Part shown: positions 16,467 through 25,037 of the stretch, piece by piece | Position numbering within the stretch: position 1 is the stretch's first letter | Layout of the letters: every line of letters starts with the position of its first letter | Source of the DNA: JBNGOQ01 sp050589645 | Lineage (GTDB): Bacteria > Bacteroidota > Bacteroidia > Flavobacteriales > Flavobacteriaceae | Length of the DNA stretch: 64,000 bases | Reading direction: 5' to 3' | Assembly: GCF_050589645.1 (NCBI RefSeq) | Contig: NZ_JBNGOQ010000002.1 | Span: 1-64,000, forward strand | The notes under the pieces: model-generated | What the model was told of the DNA's origin: nothing | Database searches by the model: none | The model's input: only the letters and a program-made list of their open reading frames with translations | Translations under genes and position numbers: made by a program

Positions 16467-16482
16467 ATCGTTTTTCATTCCC

Positions 16483-17874
16483 CTATTGGAATATAAGTCG
16501 TTCCTTTTCACCATCCTTGTTGAGTAGGGTTATACTGGTTCTTCCATATTTGGAAATTTTTTCAAACGCCTTTTGGGCACCTTGAATATCATCTATTTCC
16601 TCATCGTCCACGGAAAGCAGGATTTTGCCTTCCAAACCATAGTTGTAATACCGTTCCGGAACCCCAATGATCTTCACACCCTTTTTGACCTTGAATTTCC
16701 TCTTATCCTTTTCCGATAAATTCTTCACAGCAAGGTTCATTACCGGAACCACAAGGCTCTGTCTTTTTTTCAAGGTTACCGGAATTACTTCCGTACTGCC
16801 GTTCCTGTCAATGGTTACCGCAATACGATCACCTGGTCTTTTGGAGGAAATATAGCCGGTAAGGTCAGGAAAATTACGTACCCGGACATGGTCCACTTTT
16901 TTAATGACATCGCCCGCTTGCAACTTGGCATCATAGGCACCGGAATCTTCTTCGACCCCATCGATATATACCCCATCTATTTCATTGATTCCCTTTTCAA
17001 CAGCTTGGGGAGAGTTTGCGTTTATCGTACTCACACCCAAGATCCCCGTTTGTACATTGCCGTATTCCATAATGTCCTCTACCACCTTTTTGGCTATGTT
17101 GCTAGGTACAGCAAAGGAATACCCTACGTAGGAACCTGTTTGCGAGGTTATAGCAGTATTGATTCCTATTAGATCTCCATTGGTATTTACCAAAGCGCCC
17201 CCACTGTTTCCTGGATTAACGGCAGCATCGGTTTGGATAAAGGATTGTCTTCTTCCCAAATCCCTGGCCTTGGCACTTACAATACCTGCGGTTACCGTAG
17301 AGGTTAGGTTAAAGGGATTGCCCACGGCAAGGACCCATTCCCCGATTTTTGCGCTATCCGAATCCCCGAAAGCCAAATAGGGCAACTTTTCTTCCGCGTC
17401 TATTTTTATCAATGCAATATCGGAAGTAGCATCGGTCCCAATAAGCTGGGCGTCATATGTTCTGTTATTGTTAAGGGTTACCTGGAGCTCATCGGCCTTG
17501 GATACCACATGGTTGTTGGTGACGATGAAGCCATCGGGAGAGATAATAACCCCCGAACCGGTACCTACTTGTGGTTTTTGTGCGTTTCCAGAACCGTAGA
17601 AAAACTCCGCAATACTCGTGGGACCCCTTCCCTCGGTGACATTTTTAACATGCACTACGGCATTGACCGTGTTTTCAGCCGCTATTGTAAAATCAATTTC
17701 ATTGATACCAGAACCCCTGGCAGAAGTAGGGGTATAGCTGGTGGTCAGCACGGGTGCCTTGGCCCCCTCGGCTACTACGGTATAATTGGTTTTTTCAAAA
17801 AATAACACATAAGCTCCCAAGGTAATTGCTCCTGCAAAAACGGAAATTAGTAACAGGCTTGCTATTTTCTTCAT
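16483..17874 (-). CDS. Do/DegQ-type periplasmic serine protease with two PDZ domains
   Basis: A 463-residue HtrA-family protease. It has an N-terminal signal or anchor (MKKIASLLLISVFAGAITLG) and a trypsin-like domain with catalytic His in VTNNHVV, Asp in ATSDIALIKID and Ser in NPGNSGGAL. Two PDZ domains follow (about residues 270-360 and 380-460), the second ending shortly after SITLLNKDGEKE. It degrades or refolds damaged proteins in the periplasm. It is monocistronic: its terminator follows, and the divergent dapF lies upstream. I leave the symbol blank because degP, degQ and degS types cannot be separated here. Confidence 0.9.
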   Translation of the reverse strand: MKKIASLLLISVFAGAITLGAYVLFFEKTNYTVVAEGAKAPVLTTSYTPTSARGSGINEIDFTIAAENTVNAVVHVKNVTEGRGPTSIAEFFYGSGNAQKPQVGTGSGVIISPDGFIVTNNHVVSKADELQVTLNNNRTYDAQLIGTDATSDIALIKIDAEEKLPYLAFGDSDSAKIGEWVLAVGNPFNLTSTVTAGIVSAKARDLGRRQSFIQTDAAVNPGNSGGALVNTNGDLIGINTAITSQTGSYVGYSFAVPSNIAKKVVEDIMEYGNVQTGILGVSTINANSPQAVEKGINEIDGVYIDGVEEDSGAYDAKLQAGDVIKKVDHVRVRNFPDLTGYISSKRPGDRIAVTIDRNGSTEVIPVTLKKRQSLVVPVMNLAVKNLSEKDKRKFKVKKGVKIIGVPERYYNYGLEGKILLSVDDEEIDDIQGAQKAFEKISKYGRTSITLLNKDGEKERLIFQ

Positions 17875-17981
17875 AAAGCGTAAGGTTTTAATTAAAGACT
17901 GTTGTAAAAATAACCGTTTTGCCGGTTCCCTATATTCGGTTTAACGAGTTTTTAACTGCTAAAAATCCCTTAATAAAGTCA

Positions 17982-17989
17982 TATCTTTG
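17982..17989 (+). promoter_or_regulatory. -7 box of the dapF operon
   Basis: TATCTTTG, an exact match to TAnnTTTG, ends 16 nt before the dapF ATG at 18006. This also excludes the longer upstream frame as coding. Confidence 0.55.
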
Positions 17990-18005
17990 CGACACAATAG
18001 ATGCT

Positions 18006-18785
18006 ATGGCACTTACTTTCTATAAATACCACGGGACGGGAAATGATTTTATCATGATCGATAACCGTCAAAATCAATTTCCTAAGGACAACACGGAACA
18101 GGTGGCCCAGCTCTGTGATAGAAGGTTTGGTATTGGTGCGGACGGACTTATCCTGTTGGAAGATGATGAAGATGTCGATTTTACCATGGTATATTACAAT
18201 TCCGATGGCAACCAAAGCAGCATGTGCGGCAATGGCGGCAGGTGCATCGTGGCCTTTGCGCAATTTTTGGGAATTATAACCGCTATAGTGACTTTTAGAG
18301 CGGTAGACGGAATTCATTATGCAAGCATTGAAGGGGAAATCGTGAGCCTTCAAATGAAGGACGTGGACGGGATTCGGAAAAAGGAACACTATTCTTTTTT
18401 GGACACGGGCTCTCCCCACCACGTGCAATTGGTATCCGATTTAAACAAGTTCAATGTGGTCAAGGAGGGAGCAAAACTTCGTTATGGCATGTACGGCGAA
18501 AAGGGAAGCAATATTAATTTTGTTGAAGCCAACGGTCGGGGTTTTGCAGTGCGCACCTATGAAAGAGGTGTGGAAAATGAAACCTTGTCCTGTGGAACCG
18601 GAGTCACAGCGGTTGCCCTGGCCATGCACTATGATGGGAAGGCCACGGCAGAAAATATAAAGATAAAGACCCCTGGGGGAAACCTGGAGGTTACCTTTGA
18701 GAAAAAGGATGAGGGGTATGGGAACATTCGTTTGATCGGCCCTACCAAGAAAGTGTTTAAAGGAGAGATCCATGTTACGTCTTAA
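18006..18785 (+). CDS. dapF: Diaminopimelate epimerase
   Basis: A 259-residue enzyme that converts LL- to meso-diaminopimelate, for lysine and peptidoglycan. The two catalytic cysteines are visible in SSMCGNGGRC and ETLSCGTGVTA. The start at 18006 gives the family N-terminus MALTFYKYHGTGNDFIMID; the frame is open further upstream but crosses the promoter box. It leads an operon: the next gene (GNAT) begins 14 bases before its stop, and mltG follows. dapA, an earlier step of the same pathway, lies at 34.4 kb. Confidence 0.95.
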   Translation: MALTFYKYHGTGNDFIMIDNRQNQFPKDNTEQVAQLCDRRFGIGADGLILLEDDEDVDFTMVYYNSDGNQSSMCGNGGRCIVAFAQFLGIITAIVTFRAVDGIHYASIEGEIVSLQMKDVDGIRKKEHYSFLDTGSPHHVQLVSDLNKFNVVKEGAKLRYGMYGEKGSNINFVEANGRGFAVRTYERGVENETLSCGTGVTAVALAMHYDGKATAENIKIKTPGGNLEVTFEKKDEGYGNIRLIGPTKKVFKGEIHVTS

Positions 18786-19296
18786 GGGAGAACATATATA
18801 CCTCAGGGCCCTGGAACCGGAAGACCTGGAATTTCTCTACGAGCTGGAAAACAATCCAGCTATTTGGGAGATAAGCGGTACTACCACACCCTATTCCAAG
18901 CATGTGCTAAAATTATACCTCGAAAATGCACACCGCGATATTTACGAAGTAAAACAACTGCGCCTTTGTATCTGCAACAAAGCGCAAAAGGTAATTGGAC
19001 TTATCGACCTTTTCGATTTTGATCCCAAAAATCTAAGGGCCGGACTGGGAATAGTTATCTTGGAGGAAGGGGACAGAAACCAGGGAAGTGGAACGGAGGC
19101 TATAAACCTTTTGTGCAATTATGCCTTTGTCCAGCTTAATTTGAGGCAGATATACGCCAATGTCATGGAAGACAATACAACGAGTATCCGTGTATTCCAA
19201 AAACTGGGTTTCGCCCCGGTAGGTACAAAGAAAGATTGGATTTATTCCGATAGCACGTTCAAAAATGAAATCCTAATGCAAAAAATAAATACTTAA
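18772..19296 (+). CDS. GNAT family acetyltransferase (RimJ/RimL-like)
   Basis: A 174-residue acetyltransferase of the RimJ/RimL/SpeG type: LRLKGEHIYLRALEPEDLEF at the start, an acetyl-CoA loop region in EGDRNQGSGTEAI, and NLRQIYANVMEDNTTSIRVF followed by KLGF near the end, which is the classical C-terminal signature. The substrate may be a protein N-terminus, a polyamine or a small molecule. The ATG overlaps the end of dapF, and mltG starts eight bases after its stop, so it is embedded in an envelope-related operon. Confidence 0.88.
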   Translation: MLRLKGEHIYLRALEPEDLEFLYELENNPAIWEISGTTTPYSKHVLKLYLENAHRDIYEVKQLRLCICNKAQKVIGLIDLFDFDPKNLRAGLGIVILEEGDRNQGSGTEAINLLCNYAFVQLNLRQIYANVMEDNTTSIRVFQKLGFAPVGTKKDWIYSDSTFKNEILMQKINT

Positions 19297-19304
19297 GTTC
19301 AGCC

Positions 19305-20348
19305 ATGTATATCAAAAGAATTCTACTGATCATTGTGCTGTTGGGACTGGTTGCGGGAGGTGTCTTTTCCTATAAGGTATATACGGCCGTTTTTTCGCCC
19401 AACACCAATTTCAACAACGATGAAGCCTACATATATATTAAATCCGATGCCAATTTCGAAGAGGTAGAATCGTTATTGTCGGACCGTTTAAAGGACGTTT
19501 CCACCTTCAGGGCCGTAGCTGGAAAAAAAGGCTATACAGCGAATATTAAGGGTGGAAAGTATGCCATTAAAAAGGGTATGAACAACAATGAGATTATTAA
19601 TACCCTTAGAAGTGGCAATATACCAGTACGGGTCTCCTTTAACAACCAAGAGACCCTGGCCAATTTGGCAGGCCGTATTGCCCAGCAGATCGAGGCGGAC
19701 AGTGTTGCCCTGCTCAGGGCCTTCAACGATGCGGATTTTTACCGTTCCAAAGGTTTTACGGAAGCCAACAAACTTGCTATGTACGTGCCCAACAGCTATG
19801 AGTTTTTTTGGAATACCACGGCAGAGGGTTTCCGCGAAAAAATGCTAAAGGAATACAACAGTTTTTGGAACCCGGCACGTTTGGAAAAGTCCGGGTCTAT
19901 CGGACTAACACCTCTGGAAGTAAGTACTTTGGCATCAATCGTGCACAAAGAGACGGCCAAAGTGGACGAAAGGCCAAGGGTAGCCGGAGTATATTTGAAC
20001 CGCTTGCGAAAGAATATCCTATTGCAGGCAGACCCTACGGTGATCTATGCCCTAAAACTACATAATGGCGACTTTAACAAGGTGTACAAACGTGTACTGT
20101 ACAAAGATCTAGAGCTGGATTCACCTTACAATACCTATAAATACGCTGGTTTGCCGCCTGGGCCCATTGCCATGCCCGATATTTCGGCCATTGATGCCGT
20201 TCTCAATGCGGAAAAACACGATTATTACTACTTTGTGGCCAATGTGGAGAAATTTGGCTACCATAAATTTGCGAAAACTCTGGCGCAACACAACCGAAAT
20301 AAAGCGCAGTATGTCCGATGGATCAATGGCCAAAACATTAATAGATAG
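19305..20348 (+). CDS. mltG: Endolytic murein transglycosylase
   Basis: A 347-residue MltG (YceG) protein that cuts nascent glycan strands at the inner membrane and so sets their length. There is one N-terminal transmembrane helix (about residues 5-24) and then the YceG domain. The catalytic glutamate is in LASIVHKETAKVDER and the conserved VAGVYLNRL and LLQADPTVIYAL follow it; YKYAGLPPGPIAMP is also typical. It is third in an operon with dapF, which makes a peptidoglycan precursor. Confidence 0.93.
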   Translation: MYIKRILLIIVLLGLVAGGVFSYKVYTAVFSPNTNFNNDEAYIYIKSDANFEEVESLLSDRLKDVSTFRAVAGKKGYTANIKGGKYAIKKGMNNNEIINTLRSGNIPVRVSFNNQETLANLAGRIAQQIEADSVALLRAFNDADFYRSKGFTEANKLAMYVPNSYEFFWNTTAEGFREKMLKEYNSFWNPARLEKSGSIGLTPLEVSTLASIVHKETAKVDERPRVAGVYLNRLRKNILLQADPTVIYALKLHNGDFNKVYKRVLYKDLELDSPYNTYKYAGLPPGPIAMPDISAIDAVLNAEKHDYYYFVANVEKFGYHKFAKTLAQHNRNKAQYVRWINGQNINR

Positions 20349-20442
20349 GCAAATAATCCAATTTTTAAGACATCTTAACTAAAATTAACCGCTTTTAAGA
20401 AAATCTTAAACGGGTTATATAAAGGGTAGAAAAAAACGGTCG

Positions 20443-20450
20443 TATCTTTG
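20443..20450 (+). promoter_or_regulatory. -7 box for the lysozyme-like exported protein
   Basis: TATCTTTG, an exact consensus match, lies 53 nt before the ATG at 20504, leaving a leader of about 49 nt, longer than most here. No clear -33 TTG is present. Confidence 0.5.
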
Positions 20451-20503
20451 TATTGTGAAATTTAAGCAGGGGAGTTTTCCGTAAGTCTTAAGAAAACACA
20501 CAT

Positions 20504-21139
20504 ATGAGAAAGTGGATAAGTTTGTTCTGTCCTCTTATCATGATTTTTATTTTAATGAGTTATGGGTTTAACACAACTACCGAGAACGTAGTAGTGCCCG
20601 AGACACTTAGAGTAAATGAACCTACTGAAGTTTTGTTTCCCAAAAACGAAACTATTTTAAATGCTGCTATGGTCGCTCCTCCCTTTTTAGGGACCTCCTA
20701 TATTGGTTTCAAGGAAGCTTTGGCGTTTAAAGAATCCCAAGGTAACTACTTTGTAATCAACACATTAGGATATTTAGGGAAATATCAGTTCGGTGTTGGT
20801 ACCCTGCAGTTGATGGGTGTTTACAATTCCACCCGCTTTTTAAACGATCCCGCGCTTCAGGAAAAGGTTTTCCTGACAAATGTAAAGCGAAACAAGTGGA
20901 TTTTGCGCAGGGACATCAAAAGATTTGATGGAAAGTATATCAACGGCATCAAGATTACCGAATCGGGTATTTTGGCGGCCGCTCATCTAGCGGGAGCCGG
21001 AAATGTTAAGAAATACCTGCGTTCTTATGGTAAGTTTGATGTAAAGGATGCCTATGGTACCAGTATTGCCCACTATATCAAGAAATTTTCCGGGTACGAT
21101 GTTTCCGAGGTTTCACCAAAACGAAACCCAAAGGTGTAA
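20504..21139 (+). CDS. Exported lysozyme/transglycosylase-like protein
   Basis: A 211-residue protein with an N-terminal signal sequence (RKWISLFCPLIMIFILMSYG). A lysozyme-like core begins near residue 70: EALAFKESQGNYFVINTLG followed by GKYQFG resembles the catalytic-Glu motif (E-S-x-G-N-Y...GYxGxYQFG) of many transglycosylase-like domains. ILAAAHLAGAGNVKKYL is the second conserved helix. It likely acts on periplasmic peptidoglycan. It is monocistronic, with a strong promoter box and its own terminator. Activity is inferred from the motif only. Confidence 0.75.
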   Translation: MRKWISLFCPLIMIFILMSYGFNTTTENVVVPETLRVNEPTEVLFPKNETILNAAMVAPPFLGTSYIGFKEALAFKESQGNYFVINTLGYLGKYQFGVGTLQLMGVYNSTRFLNDPALQEKVFLTNVKRNKWILRRDIKRFDGKYINGIKITESGILAAAHLAGAGNVKKYLRSYGKFDVKDAYGTSIAHYIKKFSGYDVSEVSPKRNPKV

Positions 21140-21168
21140 AAGTTATTTGTTCATATGAAAATGAATAC

Positions 21169-21198
21169 GCCCTGACCGTGAATGGTTGGGGCTTTTTT
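21169..21198 (+). terminator. Terminator after the lysozyme-like gene
   Basis: A 9-bp stem (two wobbles) at 21169-21177/21184-21192 with loop GTGAAT and a T-run. It also overlaps the 3' end of the convergent methylase gene. Confidence 0.7.
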
Positions 21199-21919
21199 AT
21201 GCCTGCAGTATAAATATGGTGGGCCTTTTGTGCAGTTCAAGTGCTATGTTTTTCCAATCCCCCACGGATTTTGTGGCAATGAACTCTGTGGGCAAGGTGA
21301 TGTCACTGGCAATACACAGAAGCGTATTTTTGGAGAGTGTCCTAAGCAGTTCAACTTTTAATTTGTCATTTCTATAGGGGGTCTCAATAAATAGTTGTGA
21401 TTGATTGAGTTCCCTGGATGCTTTCTCTATCGCCTTTATTTTTCGCTTTCGTTCATCCGCCTCGATGGGCAAGTATCCGTTAAAGGCGAAACTTTGGCCG
21501 TTAAGGCCACTGGCCATTAGGGCAAGTAAAATGGATGAGGGCCCTACCAGTGGAATAACACGAATCCCTCTTTCATGTGCTATTCGAACCACTTCGGCTC
21601 CTGGATCGGCAATACCTGGGCATCCCGCATCGGAAATGATGCCCACATCATGCCCTGCGAGACAGGGATCCAAAAAGGAAGGGATCGCCCCAGGTTCCGT
21701 AAACTTGTTCAACAAGCTGATATGCAAGCCTGGCTGGGATTTTTTGGAACTGATTTTTTTGATGAAATGTCGGGCAGATTTTTCACTTTCAACAATGTAG
21801 TGGTCTATGTTCTCCACCGCTCGCTTGATGGAAATGGGCAGTACCTCCAATGGGGCATTATCACCCAAGGTGGTCGGAATCAAAAAAAGCTTTCCAGGGA
21901 TATCGTATGTGGTTCCCAT
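21197..21919 (-). CDS. RsmI-like tetrapyrrole-methylase family SAM methyltransferase
   Basis: A 240-residue protein of the TP-methylase fold related to RsmI, which 2'-O-methylates C1402 of 16S rRNA. Visible marks are LFLIPTTLGDN (in place of the usual LYLVATPIGN), DAGCPGIADPGAEVV, VIPLVGPSSILLALMASG and LFIETPYRN. Flavobacteria carry this shorter paralogue in addition to true RsmI, so the exact target is uncertain. It is the third gene of the dnaA operon, seven bases after the phosphatase. Confidence 0.82.
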   Translation of the reverse strand: MGTTYDIPGKLFLIPTTLGDNAPLEVLPISIKRAVENIDHYIVESEKSARHFIKKISSKKSQPGLHISLLNKFTEPGAIPSFLDPCLAGHDVGIISDAGCPGIADPGAEVVRIAHERGIRVIPLVGPSSILLALMASGLNGQSFAFNGYLPIEADERKRKIKAIEKASRELNQSQLFIETPYRNDKLKVELLRTLSKNTLLCIASDITLPTEFIATKSVGDWKNIALELHKRPTIFILQA

Positions 21920-21926
21920 CTGAGGT

Positions 21927-22385
21927 TTATTCTTGGTTTATTCTGTTGGCTATGGTCTCACAGGCCGTATTGATCAAATGAAAGACATGCTCAAACCCAT
22001 CGTCGCCACCGTAGTAGGGGTCAGGGACTTCCTGTATGCCCAGGTCTACTTCTTGCAAAAGCAATTTTACTTTCCCCCTATGCGCTTCGCTCTTCGCCAG
22101 TGCAAGGATGTTTTTGTAATTATCACGGTCCATGGCATAAATGAAATCGAAATCATCCAAGTCCCTGTCCGTAAATTTTCTACATTCTTGGTGTTCTATT
22201 GCAATACCATATTTACGGGCCACCGCTATGGATCTCCTATCCGGGCTTTTCCCGAGATGATAGCCAGCCGTACCAGCAGAATCCACCAGGACCTGCCTCG
22301 GGTCTACTTTGCTTTCAAGGATGCCCTCCGCCAGCGGCGATCTGCAAATGTTGCCCAAGCAAACCATTAAGACCTTGGTCTTCAT
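21927..22385 (-). CDS. Low molecular weight protein-tyrosine phosphatase
   Basis: A 152-residue phosphatase with the P-loop CLGNICRS (C-x5-R-S) at residues 9-16 and the general-acid motif VPDPYYG near residue 115. Such enzymes remove phosphate from tyrosine residues or arginine-phosphate. No matching tyrosine kinase is nearby. It lies between dnaA (seven bases upstream) and the methylase (seven bases downstream), an order conserved in Flavobacteriaceae. Confidence 0.9.
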   Translation of the reverse strand: MKTKVLMVCLGNICRSPLAEGILESKVDPRQVLVDSAGTAGYHLGKSPDRRSIAVARKYGIAIEHQECRKFTDRDLDDFDFIYAMDRDNYKNILALAKSEAHRGKVKLLLQEVDLGIQEVPDPYYGGDDGFEHVFHLINTACETIANRINQE

Positions 22386-22392
22386 TGGGTTA

Positions 22393-23817
22393 TCAGGAAA
22401 ATTTTTTGGTTAGATCGTCTATGTATTTTCTGAACTGTTTATCTGTTTCCGCTAGGTTATCCACCGTCTTGCAAGCGTGAAGTACTGTAGCATGGTCCCT
22501 TTTTCCGATTTGGGAACCAATGCTGGCCAAGGAAGCTTTGGTAAACTTTTTGGCAAAGAACATGGCCAGTTGGCGTGCCTGCACAATATGTCTCTTCCTA
22601 GTTTTGGACTGTAGGGTGGCTACGTCCATTTCAAAATAATCCGAGACTACCTTCTGTATGTAATCTATGGACACTTCCCTTTTTGTATTCTTGACAAACT
22701 TTTCTACAACTTGTTGGGCCAATTCCAGGGTTACCTCTCTTTTGTTGAAGGAAGACTGTGCAATAAGGGAAATAATGGCGCCCTCCAATTCACGGATGTT
22801 GGTCTTTATGTGTTTGGCCACATAATCGACAATATCGTCCGGCATTTCAACACCGTCCCGGTATAGTTTGTTTTTAAGGATCGATATGCGGGTCTCATAA
22901 TCAGGATTTTGCAGTTCTGCGGACAGCCCCCATTTGAAACGGGATAACAGACGTTGTTCAATATCCTGCATGTCTACCGGTGCTTTGTCCGAAGTGAGGA
23001 TGACCTGTTTGCCGTTTTGGTGCAAATGGTTGAAAATGTGGAAGAACACATCTTGGGTTCCCGATTTTCCGGACAAAAACTGCACATCGTCGATAATCAG
23101 GACATCGATCAGCTGATAAAAATGGATAAAATCGTTCCTGGTATTCTTCTTTACCGACTCAATATATTGCTGGGTAAATTTTTCTGCGGCGATGTAAAGT
23201 ACGGTCCGTTCGGGATATTTATCCTTGATCTCTACACCAATGGCATGCGCCAAGTGTGTTTTTCCCAGTCCTACCCCTCCAAAGATAAGCAAGGGATTAA
23301 AGGAAGTGCCCCCAGGTTTGTTGGCCACGGCCATTCCGGCCGATCTTGCCAATCTATTGGAATCGCCCTCCAGGAAATTGTCAAAATTGTAATTGGGATT
23401 AAGCTGGGATTCTATCTTAATGTTTCGTATGCCCGGAATGACGAAGGGGTTCTTCAGTTCCGGATTTTTGGATTTCACGGGAACATCCAGTTCCTGTGGC
23501 GCTACATTGGCCCTGTTGGAACTCGGTATTTTTTCGGTGAACGGTTCTTGGTTGCCATAGGTGTTTTCCATTTTTATGATGTACACCAATTTGGCATTAT
23601 CACCGAGCTCTTTGGTAAGGGCAACTTTTAGCAATTTTACATAGTGCTCTTCCAACCACTCGTAGAAAAATTTGCTGGGAACTTGGATACTTAAGGCACT
23701 ATCCGATAACTTTATGGGTTTTATGGGCTCGAACCAAGTTTTGAATGCCTGCGGTTGGATATTATCCTTGATAAAAGCCAAACAGTTGTTCCATACGGAA
23801 TTAGCGGTGACACCCAT
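22393..23817 (-). CDS. dnaA: Chromosomal replication initiator protein
   Basis: A 474-residue DnaA: N-terminal domain I (residues 1-85), a variable linker, an AAA+ domain with Walker A FGGVGLGKTHLAHA and Walker B VLIIDDVQFL, and the DNA-binding domain with IGKRDHATVLHA, the DnaA-box-reading signature. It binds DnaA boxes and opens oriC. It leads an operon with the phosphatase and the methylase. The 207-nt upstream gap contains an AT-rich stretch and a hairpin but no cluster of TTATCCACA boxes, so there is no evidence here that oriC is adjacent. Confidence 0.96.
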   Translation of the reverse strand: MGVTANSVWNNCLAFIKDNIQPQAFKTWFEPIKPIKLSDSALSIQVPSKFFYEWLEEHYVKLLKVALTKELGDNAKLVYIIKMENTYGNQEPFTEKIPSSNRANVAPQELDVPVKSKNPELKNPFVIPGIRNIKIESQLNPNYNFDNFLEGDSNRLARSAGMAVANKPGGTSFNPLLIFGGVGLGKTHLAHAIGVEIKDKYPERTVLYIAAEKFTQQYIESVKKNTRNDFIHFYQLIDVLIIDDVQFLSGKSGTQDVFFHIFNHLHQNGKQVILTSDKAPVDMQDIEQRLLSRFKWGLSAELQNPDYETRISILKNKLYRDGVEMPDDIVDYVAKHIKTNIRELEGAIISLIAQSSFNKREVTLELAQQVVEKFVKNTKREVSIDYIQKVVSDYFEMDVATLQSKTRKRHIVQARQLAMFFAKKFTKASLASIGSQIGKRDHATVLHACKTVDNLAETDKQFRKYIDDLTKKFS

Positions 23818-23871
23818 ACTTAAAGTTAATCTTATTTTTGTCGGTTAGTGACTAAAGTTTGTTGGTTAAAA

Positions 23872-23889
23872 AGATAGTTGGGACTATCT
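23872..23889 (-). promoter_or_regulatory. Perfect hairpin upstream of dnaA, possible operator
   Basis: AGATAGT-TGGG-ACTATCT is a perfect 7-bp inverted repeat with a 4-base centre, 54 nt before the dnaA ATG. On the minus strand its right half, followed by TTT, reads TATCTTTT, close to a -7 box. A regulator bound here could block that promoter. This is seen in the sequence, but the function is inferred. Confidence 0.4.
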
Positions 23890-24024
23890 CTATGGCGGTG
23901 ACAAATATGTGAACAAAAAATCTAAAAAAAAAATCATTTGGTATTGAATTTTCTATTTTTTTTTCGCATGTTCAAAGTCGTCGATTCACAATCTTTTAAA
24001 TATATGGTTTTTACTTGAAATAAT

Positions 24025-24423
24025 ATGGATTTTAACGAAATTTCTTTTAGGGTAAGGTATGGGGAAACCGATCAAATGGGTGTTGTATATCACGGGAATT
24101 ATGCGCAATACCTGGAGATGGGAAGGGTAGAGTGGCTAAGGGCTTTGGGGATTTCTTACAAAGAAATGGAAGAAAACGGGATAAGGCTACCTGTAATTTC
24201 CTTACAGCTTAATTTTAAGAAATCGGCGGTTTATGACGACCTTATCACCGTAGTGACGGAACTTAAAAAAAAACCCTCAGTGAAGATTGAATTCGACTAC
24301 AAAATCCGTAATGAATCGGGTGAAATTTTGGTCGAGGCTAACACGGTTTTGGCCTTTATAAATTCCCACACAAATAGGCCGATGAGATGCCCGGATTACA
24401 TACTCGAAAAACTTGGGATTTAG
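24025..24423 (+). CDS. Acyl-CoA thioesterase (YbgC/FadM hotdog family)
   Basis: A 132-residue hotdog-fold protein with the 4-hydroxybenzoyl-CoA thioesterase signature: RVRYGETDQMGVVYHGNYAQ, where the Asp is catalytic, then YLEMGRVEWLR. It hydrolyses acyl-CoA or acyl-ACP. The gene diverges from dnaA. Its stop codon overlaps the stop of the convergent YigZ gene by four bases, leaving no terminator between them. Confidence 0.88.
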   Translation: MDFNEISFRVRYGETDQMGVVYHGNYAQYLEMGRVEWLRALGISYKEMEENGIRLPVISLQLNFKKSAVYDDLITVVTELKKKPSVKIEFDYKIRNESGEILVEANTVLAFINSHTNRPMRCPDYILEKLGI

Positions 24424-25037
24424 TCCAATTTCCCGACCTTGACCTTGTGCAATGTTGAAAAAATTGCTGCGATTTGTTGGGCCTTGTCTTTTCTTACCGC
24501 GATGGTGTACGTACAGTTGGTTTGTAACTGTTGGGAAACAATTTCCAATTGGTGTTGCTTAATGATTCGCATCACTTTGTCCATGTCTTCATATCCAAAA
24601 TGGAGCACGAATTTCCGGAGCACTTTTTTTTCGACTATAGGTGATGCCTCCAATACCATCTGGGCGGTGGTACGATAGGCCTGTATCAATCCACCCACGC
24701 CCAATTTGGTTCCCCCGAAGATGCGGACCACAACGACCAGCACGTTCGTAAGTTCCTTTGCTTTGATTTGCCCGTATATGGGCATTCCGGCAGAGTTCAT
24801 GGGTTCCCCGTCATCGTTGGCCCTGTATCCCTTATTTTCAATGCCCAGCTGCCAGGCATAGCATAAATGATTGGCCGTATGGTGCTTTTTTTTGAGTTGT
24901 TGGAGAATCGGTTTTACATCATCTTCCTCGGTAATGGGAAAGGCATAACCGTAAAACTTGCTTTTCCTGTCCTTGAAGAATGCTACCTCTGAGGGACGGG
25001 CCAAGGTGCGGTAGCTATCTGTTTTCTTGGAATCCAT
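24420..25037 (-). CDS. YigZ/IMPACT family protein
   Basis: A 205-residue protein of the YigZ (UPF0029) family, related to the eukaryotic IMPACT regulator. Conserved segments are FKDRKSKFYGYAFPI, HTANHLCYAWQLG, NDDGEPMNSAGMPIYG and FGGTKLGVGGLIQAYR. The molecular role is not established; binding to ribosome-associated factors or nucleic acid has been suggested. It is last in the ribD-HAD-EamA-yigZ operon, its ATG sharing one base with the EamA stop. Confidence 0.9.
   Translation of the reverse strand: MDSKKTDSYRTLARPSEVAFFKDRKSKFYGYAFPITEEDDVKPILQQLKKKHHTANHLCYAWQLGIENKGYRANDDGEPMNSAGMPIYGQIKAKELTNVLVVVVRIFGGTKLGVGGLIQAYRTTAQMVLEASPIVEKKVLRKFVLHFGYEDMDKVMRIIKQHQLEIVSQQLQTNCTYTIAVRKDKAQQIAAIFSTLHKVKVGKLD

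Noticed and set aside
22457..22465. TTATCCACC, a near-perfect DnaA box
   Set aside because: It is a single copy inside the dnaA coding region; no cluster, so not evidence of an origin.
22954..23631. 225-codon open frame antisense to dnaA
   Set aside because: No recognisable domain; dnaA is certain on the other strand.
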